DNA of 64,000 nt, taken from the NCBI GenBank assembly GCA_029053015.1, contig JAIDHX010000015.1, positions 38,199 to 102,198 on the forward strand, in the 5' to 3' direction. The notes beneath the pieces are model-generated. The model did not search any database and was not told the DNA's origin. It saw nothing but the letters and a program-made list of their open reading frames with translations. Shown here in pieces: positions 17,315-25,665 of this stretch. The position numbers and the translations under genes are program-made. Positions within the stretch are counted from its first letter, which is position 1, and each line of letters opens with the position of its first letter. The DNA comes from Lachnospiraceae bacterium (GTDB lineage: Bacteria; Bacillota; Clostridia; Lachnospirales; Lachnospiraceae).

Positions 17315-19597
17315 ATGGCAATATATAAATGTAAAATGTGCGGAGGCGCGCTGGAAATCAATAATAAGGAAAGCGTGGCGACCTGCGAATATTGTGGAAC
17401 ACAGCAGACGCTGCCGAGGCTTGATGATGACAGAAAGGTCAACCTTTACGATAGGGCGAACCATTTCCGCCGCAACAGCGAATTTGATAAGGCAATGAGA
17501 ATCTACGAACAAATTCTCAGTGAGGACAGCACTGATGCCGAGGCCTACTGGTCTTTGGTACTTTGCCGTTACGGTATAGAATACGTGGAAGACCCTGCTT
17601 CCCACAAGCGTGTTCCGACTGTAAACAGAGCACAGTACACCTCAATCTATGACGACGATAATTATAAATCTGCCCTACAGCATGCTGACAGCTATCAGCG
17701 CGGCATATATGAGGGAGAAGCAAAAGCAATCAATGAAATTCAAAAAGGGATTCTTGAAATTTCGCAAAAGGAAGAACCTTTTGATGTGTTTATCTGCTAT
17801 AAAGAAAGCGACAATGACGGCAGAAGAACACAGGACAGTGTTTTGGCGCAGGATTTGTACTATCTGCTCAATGAGGAAGGCTTTAAGGTTTTCTTTGCCC
17901 GCATTACACTGGAAGATAAGCTCGGCTCTGCATATGAGCCTTACATTTTTGCTGCGTTGAATTCTGCAAAAGTCATGGTTGTCCTCGGAACAAGGCCTGA
18001 GTTCTTTAACGCCGCATGGGTAAAGAACGAATGGAGCAGGTATCTTTCGCTTATAAAAGGCGGCGCCAAGAAAACACTGATTCCAGCTTATAAGGATATG
18101 GACCCTTACGATCTGCCGGAGGAATTTTCACACCTTCAGGCACAGGATATGTCTAAATTGGGTTTTATGCAGGATATCATTCGTGGAATCAAGAAAATTA
18201 CAAAGGCGGATGAAGAAAAAGAGGCTGTTGTGAAGGAAACTGCTGTGACAGGCAGTAATAATAACGCTTCCCCACTTTTGAAACGTGCTTTTATGTTTCT
18301 TGAAGACGGGGACTGGCAGAGTGCTGATGAATACTGCGAAAGAGTACTGGATCTTGACCCGGAGAATGCTTTAGGGTATCTGGGGAAGTTGATGGCGGAG
18401 CTGCGTGTGAGAAAGCAGGAAGACCTGAACTATTACGCAAAGCCGTTTGATGGCAGCAACAATTATCAAAAAGTTTTGCGCTTTGGTGATGATGAACTGA
18501 AAGCTACTTTGCAAGGTTACATTGAATATATTAATGATCGTAATGAGGAGATTCGCCTTGAAGAAAACTATAAAATAGCATGCGATGCTATACACTTTGC
18601 TGAATCAGAAATAGATTATAAAGAGGTGGCGAATCTGTTTCAAAAGATTAGCGAATACAAGGATTCTGCCGTTCGTGCTGAGAAATGTCTTGAAGCTGCT
18701 GAAGCTGCAAGAAAGGATGCCATTTTTTCTGCGGCAACATCCGAAATGGACAGAGGACAGATATCCGATTATGAAGCGGCTATAGAGATGTTTGAAAGTA
18801 TTTCGGGCTGGCGTTCTGCAGATGAACAAATTGATTCCTGTCATAAGAGGATTGAAGAAATCAAAGCCAAAGCAGAGGCCGAAAGATTAGAGAGTGAGCG
18901 GCAGGCAAAGAGAAATAAGAAAATAGTGGCGATTATATTTGTGGTGTTTGTTTTTGTTTGTTTGGTAAGAGTTTTCACAGTTGTATTTGTGATTCCGATA
19001 CAAAAGAAAAATGACTTTATAGCAAGGTATGGGCAAGAAGTTTATGATAAATTGGGGCTGGTTGAAGAAGGCGCTTACATATCTTTTGGTATATATGAGC
19101 AAGACAACGACACATCAAATGGCAAAGAGGACATCAAATGGCTTGTTCTTGAAGTAGTAGATGGCAAAGCTCTGGTTATCAGTAAATATGCGCTTGACGC
19201 TCAGCCATACAACATAGAGGCAGCTAGTGATTGCATATGGGAGACATGTTCGTTGAGAGAATGGCTGAATAGCGCATTTATTAACGATGCCTTTTCCGAT
19301 AGTGAAAAAACGATGATTCTTACTGCTAACCTTACACAGGATCAAGTTTTTTTGCTAAGTGTAGCGGAGGTAGAGGAGTACTTTGATTCGGATGGAGCAG
19401 GGCAATTTAAGGCGACGGCATATGCACAGGCTAACGGAAGTGGCTCTTACTGGTGGTTGAGGACGCCTGGTAAGCTTCCGGGTTATGCTTCTTATGTCAC
19501 CAGTGGTGGCAACATTGCGTTGGGAGGGGATATTGTTTCTGTTTTTGGCGTCCGCCCTGCTTTGTGGATCGATCTATCTGAATTCCCAATAAAATAA
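17315..19597 (+). CDS. Zinc-ribbon/TPR/TIR protein with membrane anchor and DUF6273-like outer domain
   Basis: The first 300 residues of this 760-residue protein closely match the upstream gene: zinc ribbon CKMCGG...CEYCGT, TPR-like helices, and a TIR domain with FDVFICYKES and Glu239 in WVKNEW. A second helical region leads to the basic stretch KRNKK and one membrane segment (about residues 535-560). The C-terminal 190 residues have CSLREWLNSAF, YWWLRTPG and FGVRPALWI, the marks of DUF6273, a formylglycine-enzyme/C-type-lectin-like fold. The expected topology is TIR inside and DUF6273 outside, a receptor layout. ATG 17315 is preferred (GAAAGGTG upstream). A strong terminator follows, closing the operon. 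Confidence 0.88.
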   Translation: MAIYKCKMCGGALEINNKESVATCEYCGTQQTLPRLDDDRKVNLYDRANHFRRNSEFDKAMRIYEQILSEDSTDAEAYWSLVLCRYGIEYVEDPASHKRVPTVNRAQYTSIYDDDNYKSALQHADSYQRGIYEGEAKAINEIQKGILEISQKEEPFDVFICYKESDNDGRRTQDSVLAQDLYYLLNEEGFKVFFARITLEDKLGSAYEPYIFAALNSAKVMVVLGTRPEFFNAAWVKNEWSRYLSLIKGGAKKTLIPAYKDMDPYDLPEEFSHLQAQDMSKLGFMQDIIRGIKKITKADEEKEAVVKETAVTGSNNNASPLLKRAFMFLEDGDWQSADEYCERVLDLDPENALGYLGKLMAELRVRKQEDLNYYAKPFDGSNNYQKVLRFGDDELKATLQGYIEYINDRNEEIRLEENYKIACDAIHFAESEIDYKEVANLFQKISEYKDSAVRAEKCLEAAEAARKDAIFSAATSEMDRGQISDYEAAIEMFESISGWRSADEQIDSCHKRIEEIKAKAEAERLESERQAKRNKKIVAIIFVVFVFVCLVRVFTVVFVIPIQKKNDFIARYGQEVYDKLGLVEEGAYISFGIYEQDNDTSNGKEDIKWLVLEVVDGKALVISKYALDAQPYNIEAASDCIWETCSLREWLNSAFINDAFSDSEKTMILTANLTQDQVFLLSVAEVEEYFDSDGAGQFKATAYAQANGSGSYWWLRTPGKLPGYASYVTSGGNIALGGDIVSVFGVRPALWIDLSEFPIK

Positions 19598-19606
19598 AAC
19601 GCCCCG

Positions 19607-19648
19607 ACATGGTACGCATCTCAACGCTGCGTACCATGTTATTTTTTT
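19607..19648 (+). terminator. Strong Rho-independent terminator of the SPFH/TIR operon
   Basis: A perfect 12-bp stem (ACATGGTACGCA at 19607-19618 with its complement at 19628-19639) encloses a 9-nt loop and is followed by a run of seven T. Confidence 0.92.
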
Positions 19649-19819
19649 GCTTTTAAAACCACTTGTGTTTCAACAAGGTATGTTCCGGCACAAGGTCGAG
19701 GAGAAAATGTATACATATTATACGATTGTGGGAACGGGGAAAAAATATTATCAAAATGTTTGTAGCTTTTTAGCTGCGTAAATTGTATATATAGTAGAAC
19801 GCGACAGGGAGGTGAAGCA

Positions 19820-20341
19820 GTGACAGAAGCGGAAGAGAAAAAGGCGAGGCAGAAGGAAACCATTCTGCGGTATTCAGAGATGGTTTACCGGCTGGCATAT
19901 TCGCTGGTGAAGGACAGATATGACGCGGATGACATTTATCAGGAGGTCTTTACAAGCTATATCAAGAAAAATCCGCAGTTTCAGAGTGAAGAGCATGAGA
20001 AGGCATGGCTTATTCGTGTTACGGTGAACTGCTGTAAAAATTTCTGGAAGTCTGCGTGGCAAAACCGGACAGAAGGGCTGATGGAGGCAGTGCAGAAAAA
20101 TCGTGAAGATATGGTTGCCGGAACAGAAGAAAGCACTGAAAAAGAAGCGCAGAATCTTGCCATGATAGAGCAGGTGAAGCTTCTGCCCGAAAAATACCGT
20201 ATCGTCATACATCTGTTTTACTATGAGGATATGAGCGTGGAGGAAATCGGAAAAGCCCTGAAGAGCAAGCCATCCACAATCAGGACACAGCTTACGAGGG
20301 CAAGAAGATTGTTAGAAAAGCGGCTGAAGGAGGAAATGTAA
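19820..20341 (+). CDS. ECF-type RNA polymerase sigma factor
   Basis: The 173-residue protein has sigma region 2 (YRLAYSLVKDRYDADDIYQEVFTSY, read from about residue 22, with the DxxDxxQE signature) and region 4 (LPEKYRIVIHLFYYEDMSVEEIGKAL, from about residue 122). It starts at GTG 19820 with GGAGGTG upstream. The next gene begins right after its stop (TAAATG) and encodes a membrane protein, the usual sigma/anti-sigma pairing. I see no convincing ECF promoter upstream, so autoregulation is likely but not shown. Confidence 0.93.
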   Translation: MTEAEEKKARQKETILRYSEMVYRLAYSLVKDRYDADDIYQEVFTSYIKKNPQFQSEEHEKAWLIRVTVNCCKNFWKSAWQNRTEGLMEAVQKNREDMVAGTEESTEKEAQNLAMIEQVKLLPEKYRIVIHLFYYEDMSVEEIGKALKSKPSTIRTQLTRARRLLEKRLKEEM

Positions 20342-21442
20342 ATGTTTCAGGAAAACTATAAAAAGGCATATGACAGTATTGTTCCCGACAGTGCGTTGGT
20401 AGAGAAAATGCTTGAAGTGGCGGGAGATGCGACGGTGGAAGAGAAAAACAGAAGAGAAGGTCTTTTTCGAGTAATAAAGCCGATGCTTACGGCGGCGGCT
20501 GTAGTGGCAGCGTTTGTGACAATCATGTCATTAACGGTCATGCCGGTACTTGCGGCAAATGTGCCTGCCGTTTACAGATTCCTAAACGGGATTTCACCTG
20601 CGCTGGCGGATTTCTTTGTACCAATAGAGAAATCCTGTACAAAAAAAGGTATCACCATGCAGGTGGAAGCAGTCTATGTGGAGGGGAATCGGGCGGAGGT
20701 TTACATTTCTTTTCAGGATGCGGAAGGCGCCGGCAATGTCATTGACGGGGAGATTGATTTGTGGACGGGCTATGGTCTGGAGAGCAGAACCGGCTGCAGT
20801 ACGATAGGCGGACACAGTTTTGTCGGTTATGATGCAGAGACGGGGAAAGCGTATTGGAAGGTCAGTCTGCAGGGCTGGGATGAGTTTGAAACGGATAAGC
20901 TCACTTTCTATGTCTACAGTATTTTGAGCAGCATCAGTGAGGAAAAAAGAGAGCTTGACCTGAAAGAAGCGCTGACGGAGGCGGAGTTTAAAAATGTAAC
21001 GCTGAGCGGACGCTCGGGGACACAGCTGGCGAATGATATCATACAGCGCACGGATGAGGAAAGGCGGGAGGACCCGCGCCCTGTCTCCGCTGTTATGAAT
21101 GTAAAACCTGTCAGTGAATGTGTTGCAGACGGCTTTACCGTTACGGGAATTGCCTTTTTGGACGGAAATTTGCGGGTACAGATTTGCATGGGCGACCAAA
21201 GCCGCGCAGTTCGTCATGTAAGACTTTTTTTGACGGATAAGGACGGGGAGGAAAGGATTACAGACTACTCGGTTATGTGGAAGGAAAGCTGGGGAGGCGT
21301 TGACTACACTTTCTATGAATATGTTTTTGTAGATGTAGATGCCGACGCTGACGCATATGCGCTGTATGGTCTTTTTAATGAAGAGAGCGGTTATGTGGAG
21401 GGGGACTGGAGCGTAACCTTTACGTTGGAATCAGGCGAATAG
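20342..21442 (+). CDS. Membrane anti-sigma factor (DUF4179-like)
   Basis: The 366-residue protein has a cytoplasmic N-terminal stretch of about 45 residues that could hold the sigma factor, one membrane span (about residues 48-70, LTAAAVVAAFVTIMSLTVM), and a large outer part with beta-rich segments such as VEAVYVEGNRAEVYISF. The layout fits DUF4179-type anti-sigma factors of Firmicutes. No gap separates it from the sigma gene. The released signal is unknown. Confidence 0.82.
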   Translation: MFQENYKKAYDSIVPDSALVEKMLEVAGDATVEEKNRREGLFRVIKPMLTAAAVVAAFVTIMSLTVMPVLAANVPAVYRFLNGISPALADFFVPIEKSCTKKGITMQVEAVYVEGNRAEVYISFQDAEGAGNVIDGEIDLWTGYGLESRTGCSTIGGHSFVGYDAETGKAYWKVSLQGWDEFETDKLTFYVYSILSSISEEKRELDLKEALTEAEFKNVTLSGRSGTQLANDIIQRTDEERREDPRPVSAVMNVKPVSECVADGFTVTGIAFLDGNLRVQICMGDQSRAVRHVRLFLTDKDGEERITDYSVMWKESWGGVDYTFYEYVFVDVDADADAYALYGLFNEESGYVEGDWSVTFTLESGE

Positions 21443-21460
21443 GAATAGGGAAAACAAGGC

Positions 21461-21490
21461 TTGTATATCTTCTGCCGGACGTGATAAAAT
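21461..21490 (+). promoter_or_regulatory. Putative promoter of the phosphoesterase operon
   Basis: TTGTAT (21461-21466) and TAAAAT (21485-21490) are spaced by 18 bp, about 50 bp before the start codon. The match is only fair. Confidence 0.4.
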
Positions 21491-21539
21491 AAGCATAAAT
21501 CTGTAAATGACAGGTGGTTTGCACAAAAGGAGATTTTTT

Positions 21540-22403
21540 ATGGCAGAAGGTAGACGGCTTGCGCTAATCGGCGACATTCACGGGAATTATAAAGCGTTGG
21601 AGGCGTTCTTTGCTTATATTGAAAAGAAAGAGGTGGACGGCATTATCTGCCTCGGGGATTATGTGACGGACAGTCCCTATCCGCAGAGAACCCTTTCCAT
21701 GCTGTATGAAATGCAGAAGAAATACCCCTGTGAAATGGTTCGCGGCAACAGGGAGGAATACCTGATTGACAATTTCCACAATCCCAAGGGCTGGAAGCCC
21801 TCGTCTGCAAGCGGCGCGCTGTATTACACGGCGCAGCATGTGACGGAGAAAGATATCCGCTATTTTGAGAGTCTGCCCTCTGTCAAAAAGCTGTCTTTTC
21901 CCGGCTGCCCGCCGGCGCTGCTCTGTCACGGTACGCCTGCGGATATCAGGGGAAATGTGATGGAAAATCCGGCGCTGAAGGAAGAAGCTTTGAGAGAACT
22001 GGAAGAGGACTATCTGTTTGGCGGGCACGACCACCATCAGGAGCTGGACAGTATGTTTGGAAAAACTTACCTGAACCCCGGCTCTCTGGGATTTGCCATA
22101 GACGGCAGGGGCAGACATGCGCAGTTTGCCATGCTTGAGACAAAGGAAGCGGGCGGGAAAATAAGCTATCAGTCAGAGCTTGTCAGTATCCCCTATGATG
22201 TGGATTCTTTTTTAAAGGACTTTACGGAGGCGGGGCTTGACGAGTGCGGCATGGTGCTGAATCGCGGTATCAAGAAAACGCTGACGACGGGGATTAACTA
22301 TTTTTATATGGCAGTGTGCGAGGCGGTACGGATTTCCGGAAAGCCCACAATGGAGATTCCGGAGGCGGTCTGGCAGCAGGCGGCGGAAAGGGTGGGCATA
22401 TGA
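21540..22403 (+). CDS. Calcineurin-like metallophosphoesterase
   Basis: The 287-residue protein carries the metal ligands in order: GDIHGNY (residues 9-15), CLGDYV, RGNREE, LCHGTP and GGHDHHQ, with NPGSLG after it, as in YfcE-like phosphodiesterases. Unusually, a C-terminal part of about 100 residues follows the family core. ATG 21540 is chosen for AAAAGGAGA upstream. Its stop overlaps the next start (ATGA), so it is translated with a radical SAM protein and an exonuclease. Substrate unknown; nucleotide or phosphodiester hydrolysis is likely. Confidence 0.88.
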   Translation: MAEGRRLALIGDIHGNYKALEAFFAYIEKKEVDGIICLGDYVTDSPYPQRTLSMLYEMQKKYPCEMVRGNREEYLIDNFHNPKGWKPSSASGALYYTAQHVTEKDIRYFESLPSVKKLSFPGCPPALLCHGTPADIRGNVMENPALKEEALRELEEDYLFGGHDHHQELDSMFGKTYLNPGSLGFAIDGRGRHAQFAMLETKEAGGKISYQSELVSIPYDVDSFLKDFTEAGLDECGMVLNRGIKKTLTTGINYFYMAVCEAVRISGKPTMEIPEAVWQQAAERVGI

Positions 22404-24154
22404 AATTTTTACTTGTGGCGCTGAATGCCAAATACATACATTCCAATCCGGCGATTTACAGTCTCAGGCGTTACGCGGGGGAACTGGCAGGATACGTAGA
22501 GTTGGCGGAATATACGATTAATAACCGCATGGAAGAGATTTTGGAGGATATTTATGACAGGAAGCCGAATGTAATCGGCTTTTCCTGTTATATCTGGAAT
22601 CGGGAGATGATACTGGAACTGATACCGGAGCTTCACAAGCTGCTTCCGGAACTTCCCATCTGGCTGGGAGGACCGGAGGCTTCTCTTGATGCAGAACAGA
22701 TTTTGAAAAAATATCCGTCTGTTGCGGGCGTTATGGCGGGGGAGGGCGAGGAGACCTTTGCCGAACTGCTTGCCTATTATGTGACGGGAAAAGGGGATTT
22801 ACACGGGATTGCAGGGCTTGTGCTTCACGATGGAGCGACTGCAAAAAGGGAACTGCTCTCTCTGACGGAAATTCCCTTTTTATATGAGGATACGGCGGAT
22901 TTTGAAAACAGAATTATTTACTACGAGTCGCAGCGGGGCTGTCCCTTTTCCTGCAGCTATTGCCTGTCCTCGATTGACAAAAAAGTGCGCTTTCGTGACA
23001 TTGATGTCGTAAAACAGGAGTTACAGTTTTTTCTGGAAAAGCGGGTGAAACAGGTAAAATTTGTAGACCGCACTTTTAATTGTAACCATGCACATGCAGC
23101 GGAAATATGGCGGTATATCAAGGGACATGACAATGGTATCACAAATTTTCATTTTGAGGTTGCGGGAGATATTCTGAGCGACGAGGAAATAGAGTTACTC
23201 AACAGTATGCGCGCAGGTCTGGTGCAGCTTGAAATCGGCGTACAGTCTGCCAATGCAGAGACGCTTGCGGAAATCAGGCGTGTCATGAATATGGAAAAGT
23301 TAAAAGCGGTGGTGGAACGAATTCGTCGGGGCGGCAGGGTGCATCAGCACCTTGACTTGATAGCGGGGCTGCCCTTTGAGGATTATGAAAGTTTCGGGCG
23401 TTCTTTTGACGTGGTGTACGCCATGCGGCCGAATCAATTGCAGCTTGGTTTCCTGAAAGTATTGAAGGGCTCTTACATGTATGAAAGGGTGAAGGATTAT
23501 GGGCTGGCATACACGGATGCGCCGCCTTATGAAGTGCTCTATACCAGATGGATTTCTTATGCGGAGGTCAGGCGTCTTAAAAAAATAGAGCAGATGGTTG
23601 AGATATATTATAACAGCAATCAGTTTACGCATACTCTTTCTGCTCTGCAAAAAAGTTTCCGAAGTCCGTTTGCCATGTACGAGGCGCTTGCGGATTATTA
23701 TGCGGAGAAAGGATTTTTTACTGAGACGCCATTACGACTCTATCGCTATCAGGTACTGCTGTCTTTTGCAAAGGAGCATGGCAGTGGCGAGGAAGCGCTT
23801 TACAGAGAACTTCTTGTTTTTGATTTTTATCTGCGGGAAAAGGCGAAAAGCCGTCCTGATTTTGCCGGTGGGCAGGAAGCATATAAAAGGGAAATAACAG
23901 CTTTTTATAAAAAGGAAGAAACAGAAAGACACTATTTGCCGGACTATAGGGCTTATGACAGCCGGCAGCTTGAACGTATGACACATCTGGAGCAGTTTCA
24001 TTATTCTGTCTGGGAGGATGAGCCAAAGCCGGGAGAAGATTGCTATATTCTCTTTGACTATCAAAAACGCAGTCCGCTGACACATGAGGCGGCGGTTACG
24101 GTAATTCAACGAAATGAATTTATGACAGATGTGACAGAAAAGGAAACTGTATGA
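22400..24154 (+). CDS. B12-binding-domain radical SAM protein with DUF4080
   Basis: The 584-residue protein has an N-terminal cobalamin-binding-like Rossmann domain (about residues 1-140; LVALNAKYIHSNPAIYSLRRY at the very start, IWLGGPEAS), then a radical SAM core with the cluster motif CPFSCSYC and the strand FVDRTFNCN, and a C-terminal DUF4080 region. Proteins of this kind are widespread in Clostridia; their substrate is not established. The start ATG 22400 overlaps the previous stop by 4 bp, and its own stop overlaps the exonuclease start, so the three genes form a tightly coupled operon. Confidence 0.9.
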   Translation: MKFLLVALNAKYIHSNPAIYSLRRYAGELAGYVELAEYTINNRMEEILEDIYDRKPNVIGFSCYIWNREMILELIPELHKLLPELPIWLGGPEASLDAEQILKKYPSVAGVMAGEGEETFAELLAYYVTGKGDLHGIAGLVLHDGATAKRELLSLTEIPFLYEDTADFENRIIYYESQRGCPFSCSYCLSSIDKKVRFRDIDVVKQELQFFLEKRVKQVKFVDRTFNCNHAHAAEIWRYIKGHDNGITNFHFEVAGDILSDEEIELLNSMRAGLVQLEIGVQSANAETLAEIRRVMNMEKLKAVVERIRRGGRVHQHLDLIAGLPFEDYESFGRSFDVVYAMRPNQLQLGFLKVLKGSYMYERVKDYGLAYTDAPPYEVLYTRWISYAEVRRLKKIEQMVEIYYNSNQFTHTLSALQKSFRSPFAMYEALADYYAEKGFFTETPLRLYRYQVLLSFAKEHGSGEEALYRELLVFDFYLREKAKSRPDFAGGQEAYKREITAFYKKEETERHYLPDYRAYDSRQLERMTHLEQFHYSVWEDEPKPGEDCYILFDYQKRSPLTHEAAVTVIQRNEFMTDVTEKETV

Positions 24155-24870
24155 TGAACCAGAAGAAACAGGAAAGCTATGTGTGTGTGGATTTGGAGAC
24201 TACGGGGCTGAATCCGAAGACGGATAAAATCATTGAAATCGGCGCGGTCAGGGTGGAAAACGGTGTGCGGACGGAGGTGTTTGAGACATTTGTAAATCCG
24301 GCCTGCCTTCTGCCCCAAAAGATTACGGAGCTGACCGGCATTACGGATGATGCGCTGAAAGACGCGCCGGAGATTGCGGATGTGCTGCCGGATTTGATGG
24401 CGTTTCTGCGGGAAGATGTGCTGTTGGGGCACAGCGTGCTTTTTGATTATTCCTTTATCAAAAAGGCAGCAGTCAACAACCGTATAAAATTTGAGAGACA
24501 GGGAATCGATACGCTGAAGATTGCGAGACGGTTTTTGCCGGAATTGGAGAGCAGAAGCCTTGATTTTTTGTGCGGACATTATGCGATTCCGCATAAGGCG
24601 CACAGGGCGCTGGCGGATGCGGAAGCTACCTGCCTGCTCTATGACAGATTGTGGGAGTCCTTCGGCGGCGGGGAAGGCGCAGCAGTCTTTGCGCCTGTGG
24701 CGCTGCTATATCAGGCAAAACGGGAAACACCCGCCACGCCTGCGCAGAAGGAACGGTTATATAAGCTTATTGCAAAGCATAAAATAGTAGTAGAATATGA
24801 ACTTGAAAAGCTTACTCGGAGTGAAGCCAGCCGCTATACGGACCGGATTCTTGCAAAGTACGGACGATGA
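24151..24870 (+). CDS. DnaQ-like 3'-5' exonuclease
   Basis: The 239-residue protein has the DEDDh exonuclease motifs: VDLETTG (Exo I), LLGHSVLFDYSFI (Exo II) and HRALADAEAT (Exo III), matching PolC/DnaQ epsilon-type domains. The last 50 residues (from TPAQKERLYKLI) resemble a small helical domain that recurs on such nucleases. It may proofread or trim DNA or RNA. ATG 24151 overlaps the previous stop; ATG 24154 is the alternative. Its 3' end overlaps a convergent gene by 59 bp. Confidence 0.92.
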   Translation: MMNQKKQESYVCVDLETTGLNPKTDKIIEIGAVRVENGVRTEVFETFVNPACLLPQKITELTGITDDALKDAPEIADVLPDLMAFLREDVLLGHSVLFDYSFIKKAAVNNRIKFERQGIDTLKIARRFLPELESRSLDFLCGHYAIPHKAHRALADAEATCLLYDRLWESFGGGEGAAVFAPVALLYQAKRETPATPAQKERLYKLIAKHKIVVEYELEKLTRSEASRYTDRILAKYGR

Positions 24871-25444
24871 CATTTTTCATGGTGGAGCGGAGAGAACCTG
24901 CTTTTTCGATGAGCGCCGCCTTTTTGTCAGATTCGCCTTCTGCGTCGTAGATGTCTGCCAGAAGATAATAGCTGTGGCTTACATCCGTGTCGGTGGAAAC
25001 GGCAAATTCGAGTATGGCGCGCGCTTCTTTTATACGAGCGTTTTTGTATAAAATTTCAGCCAGCCGTTGCAGTGAGCGTGCAAGAAGAGTATAATTCTGG
25101 TCATACTCGGAAAGGCAGGTTATGTTGGCGGTGCCGTACTCCAGCTTTAAATCAGTGTTGGTGTAGCCGGTCAGATTGACGATTTTCTGATCGGAAAGAT
25201 ACCTTAAGGTTTCAAACAGCTCTGAAACCTCCGCATCCTGTGGCATAAAATTCTCCGGAATCAGATACCCGGGGATGGAAATATAGGCGAGGTTTGCCAG
25301 GGACTTTTTGCGTGTGCTGTTGGCGCGCGCTTCCCGGTCCCAGAATTCCTTTTCCTGTTTTTCAATCATTCTTTTATGCCTGCGGTTTGTAAGAGCAATT
25401 ACGATACAAAAGACGATTAGGCTGGACAAAAACATTCCTATCAT
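24812..25444 (-). CDS. Membrane-anchored TPR-like protein, unknown function
   Basis: The 210-residue protein begins with one membrane span (MFLSSLIVFCIVIAL) followed by basic residues (NRRHKRM), placing the rest in the cytoplasm. Residues of about 115-185 show TPR-like helices (LARSLQRLAEILYKNARIKEA, AILEF, YYLLADIYDAEG). AAAGGAATT lies before the ATG. Its 3' end is antisense to the last 59 bp of the exonuclease. Role unknown. Confidence 0.8.
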   Translation of the reverse strand: MIGMFLSSLIVFCIVIALTNRRHKRMIEKQEKEFWDREARANSTRKKSLANLAYISIPGYLIPENFMPQDAEVSELFETLRYLSDQKIVNLTGYTNTDLKLEYGTANITCLSEYDQNYTLLARSLQRLAEILYKNARIKEARAILEFAVSTDTDVSHSYYLLADIYDAEGESDKKAALIEKAGSLRSTMKNVIVRTLQESGPYSGWLHSE

Positions 25445-25493
25445 ATATAATTCCTTTCAAACGGGTTTTTGTAAAAAGAAAGGTGTGGTTGTC

Positions 25494-25595
25494 ATGATTA
25501 ACTTTCACAGCAGAAAAACACAGAGAACCATTGCGGGCGTGATAGTCCTCTTCCTGATTCTGGCTATGGTGATTCCTATGCTGCTTGGTATGTAA
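25494..25595 (+). CDS. 33-residue single-span membrane peptide
   Basis: The tiny protein has a basic N-terminus (INFHSRKTQRT) and one hydrophobic helix (AGVIVLFLILAMVIPMLLG). GAAAGGTG lies before ATG 25494. Small proteins of this type are often conserved in Lachnospiraceae but this one has no function I can name. It is divergent from the TPR-like gene, with only 49 bp between. Confidence 0.55.
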   Translation: MINFHSRKTQRTIAGVIVLFLILAMVIPMLLGM

Positions 25596-25665
25596 GTCTG
25601 CCTTTTAAGAGTAACACATATTGAGACAAAAAACAATTATGCAGCGTTGAGGAGCGCAACTAATA

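Noticed and set aside
19720..19819. Autoregulated ECF promoter before the sigma gene
   Set aside because: GGGAAC and CGTA-like pieces are present but not at a valid spacing.
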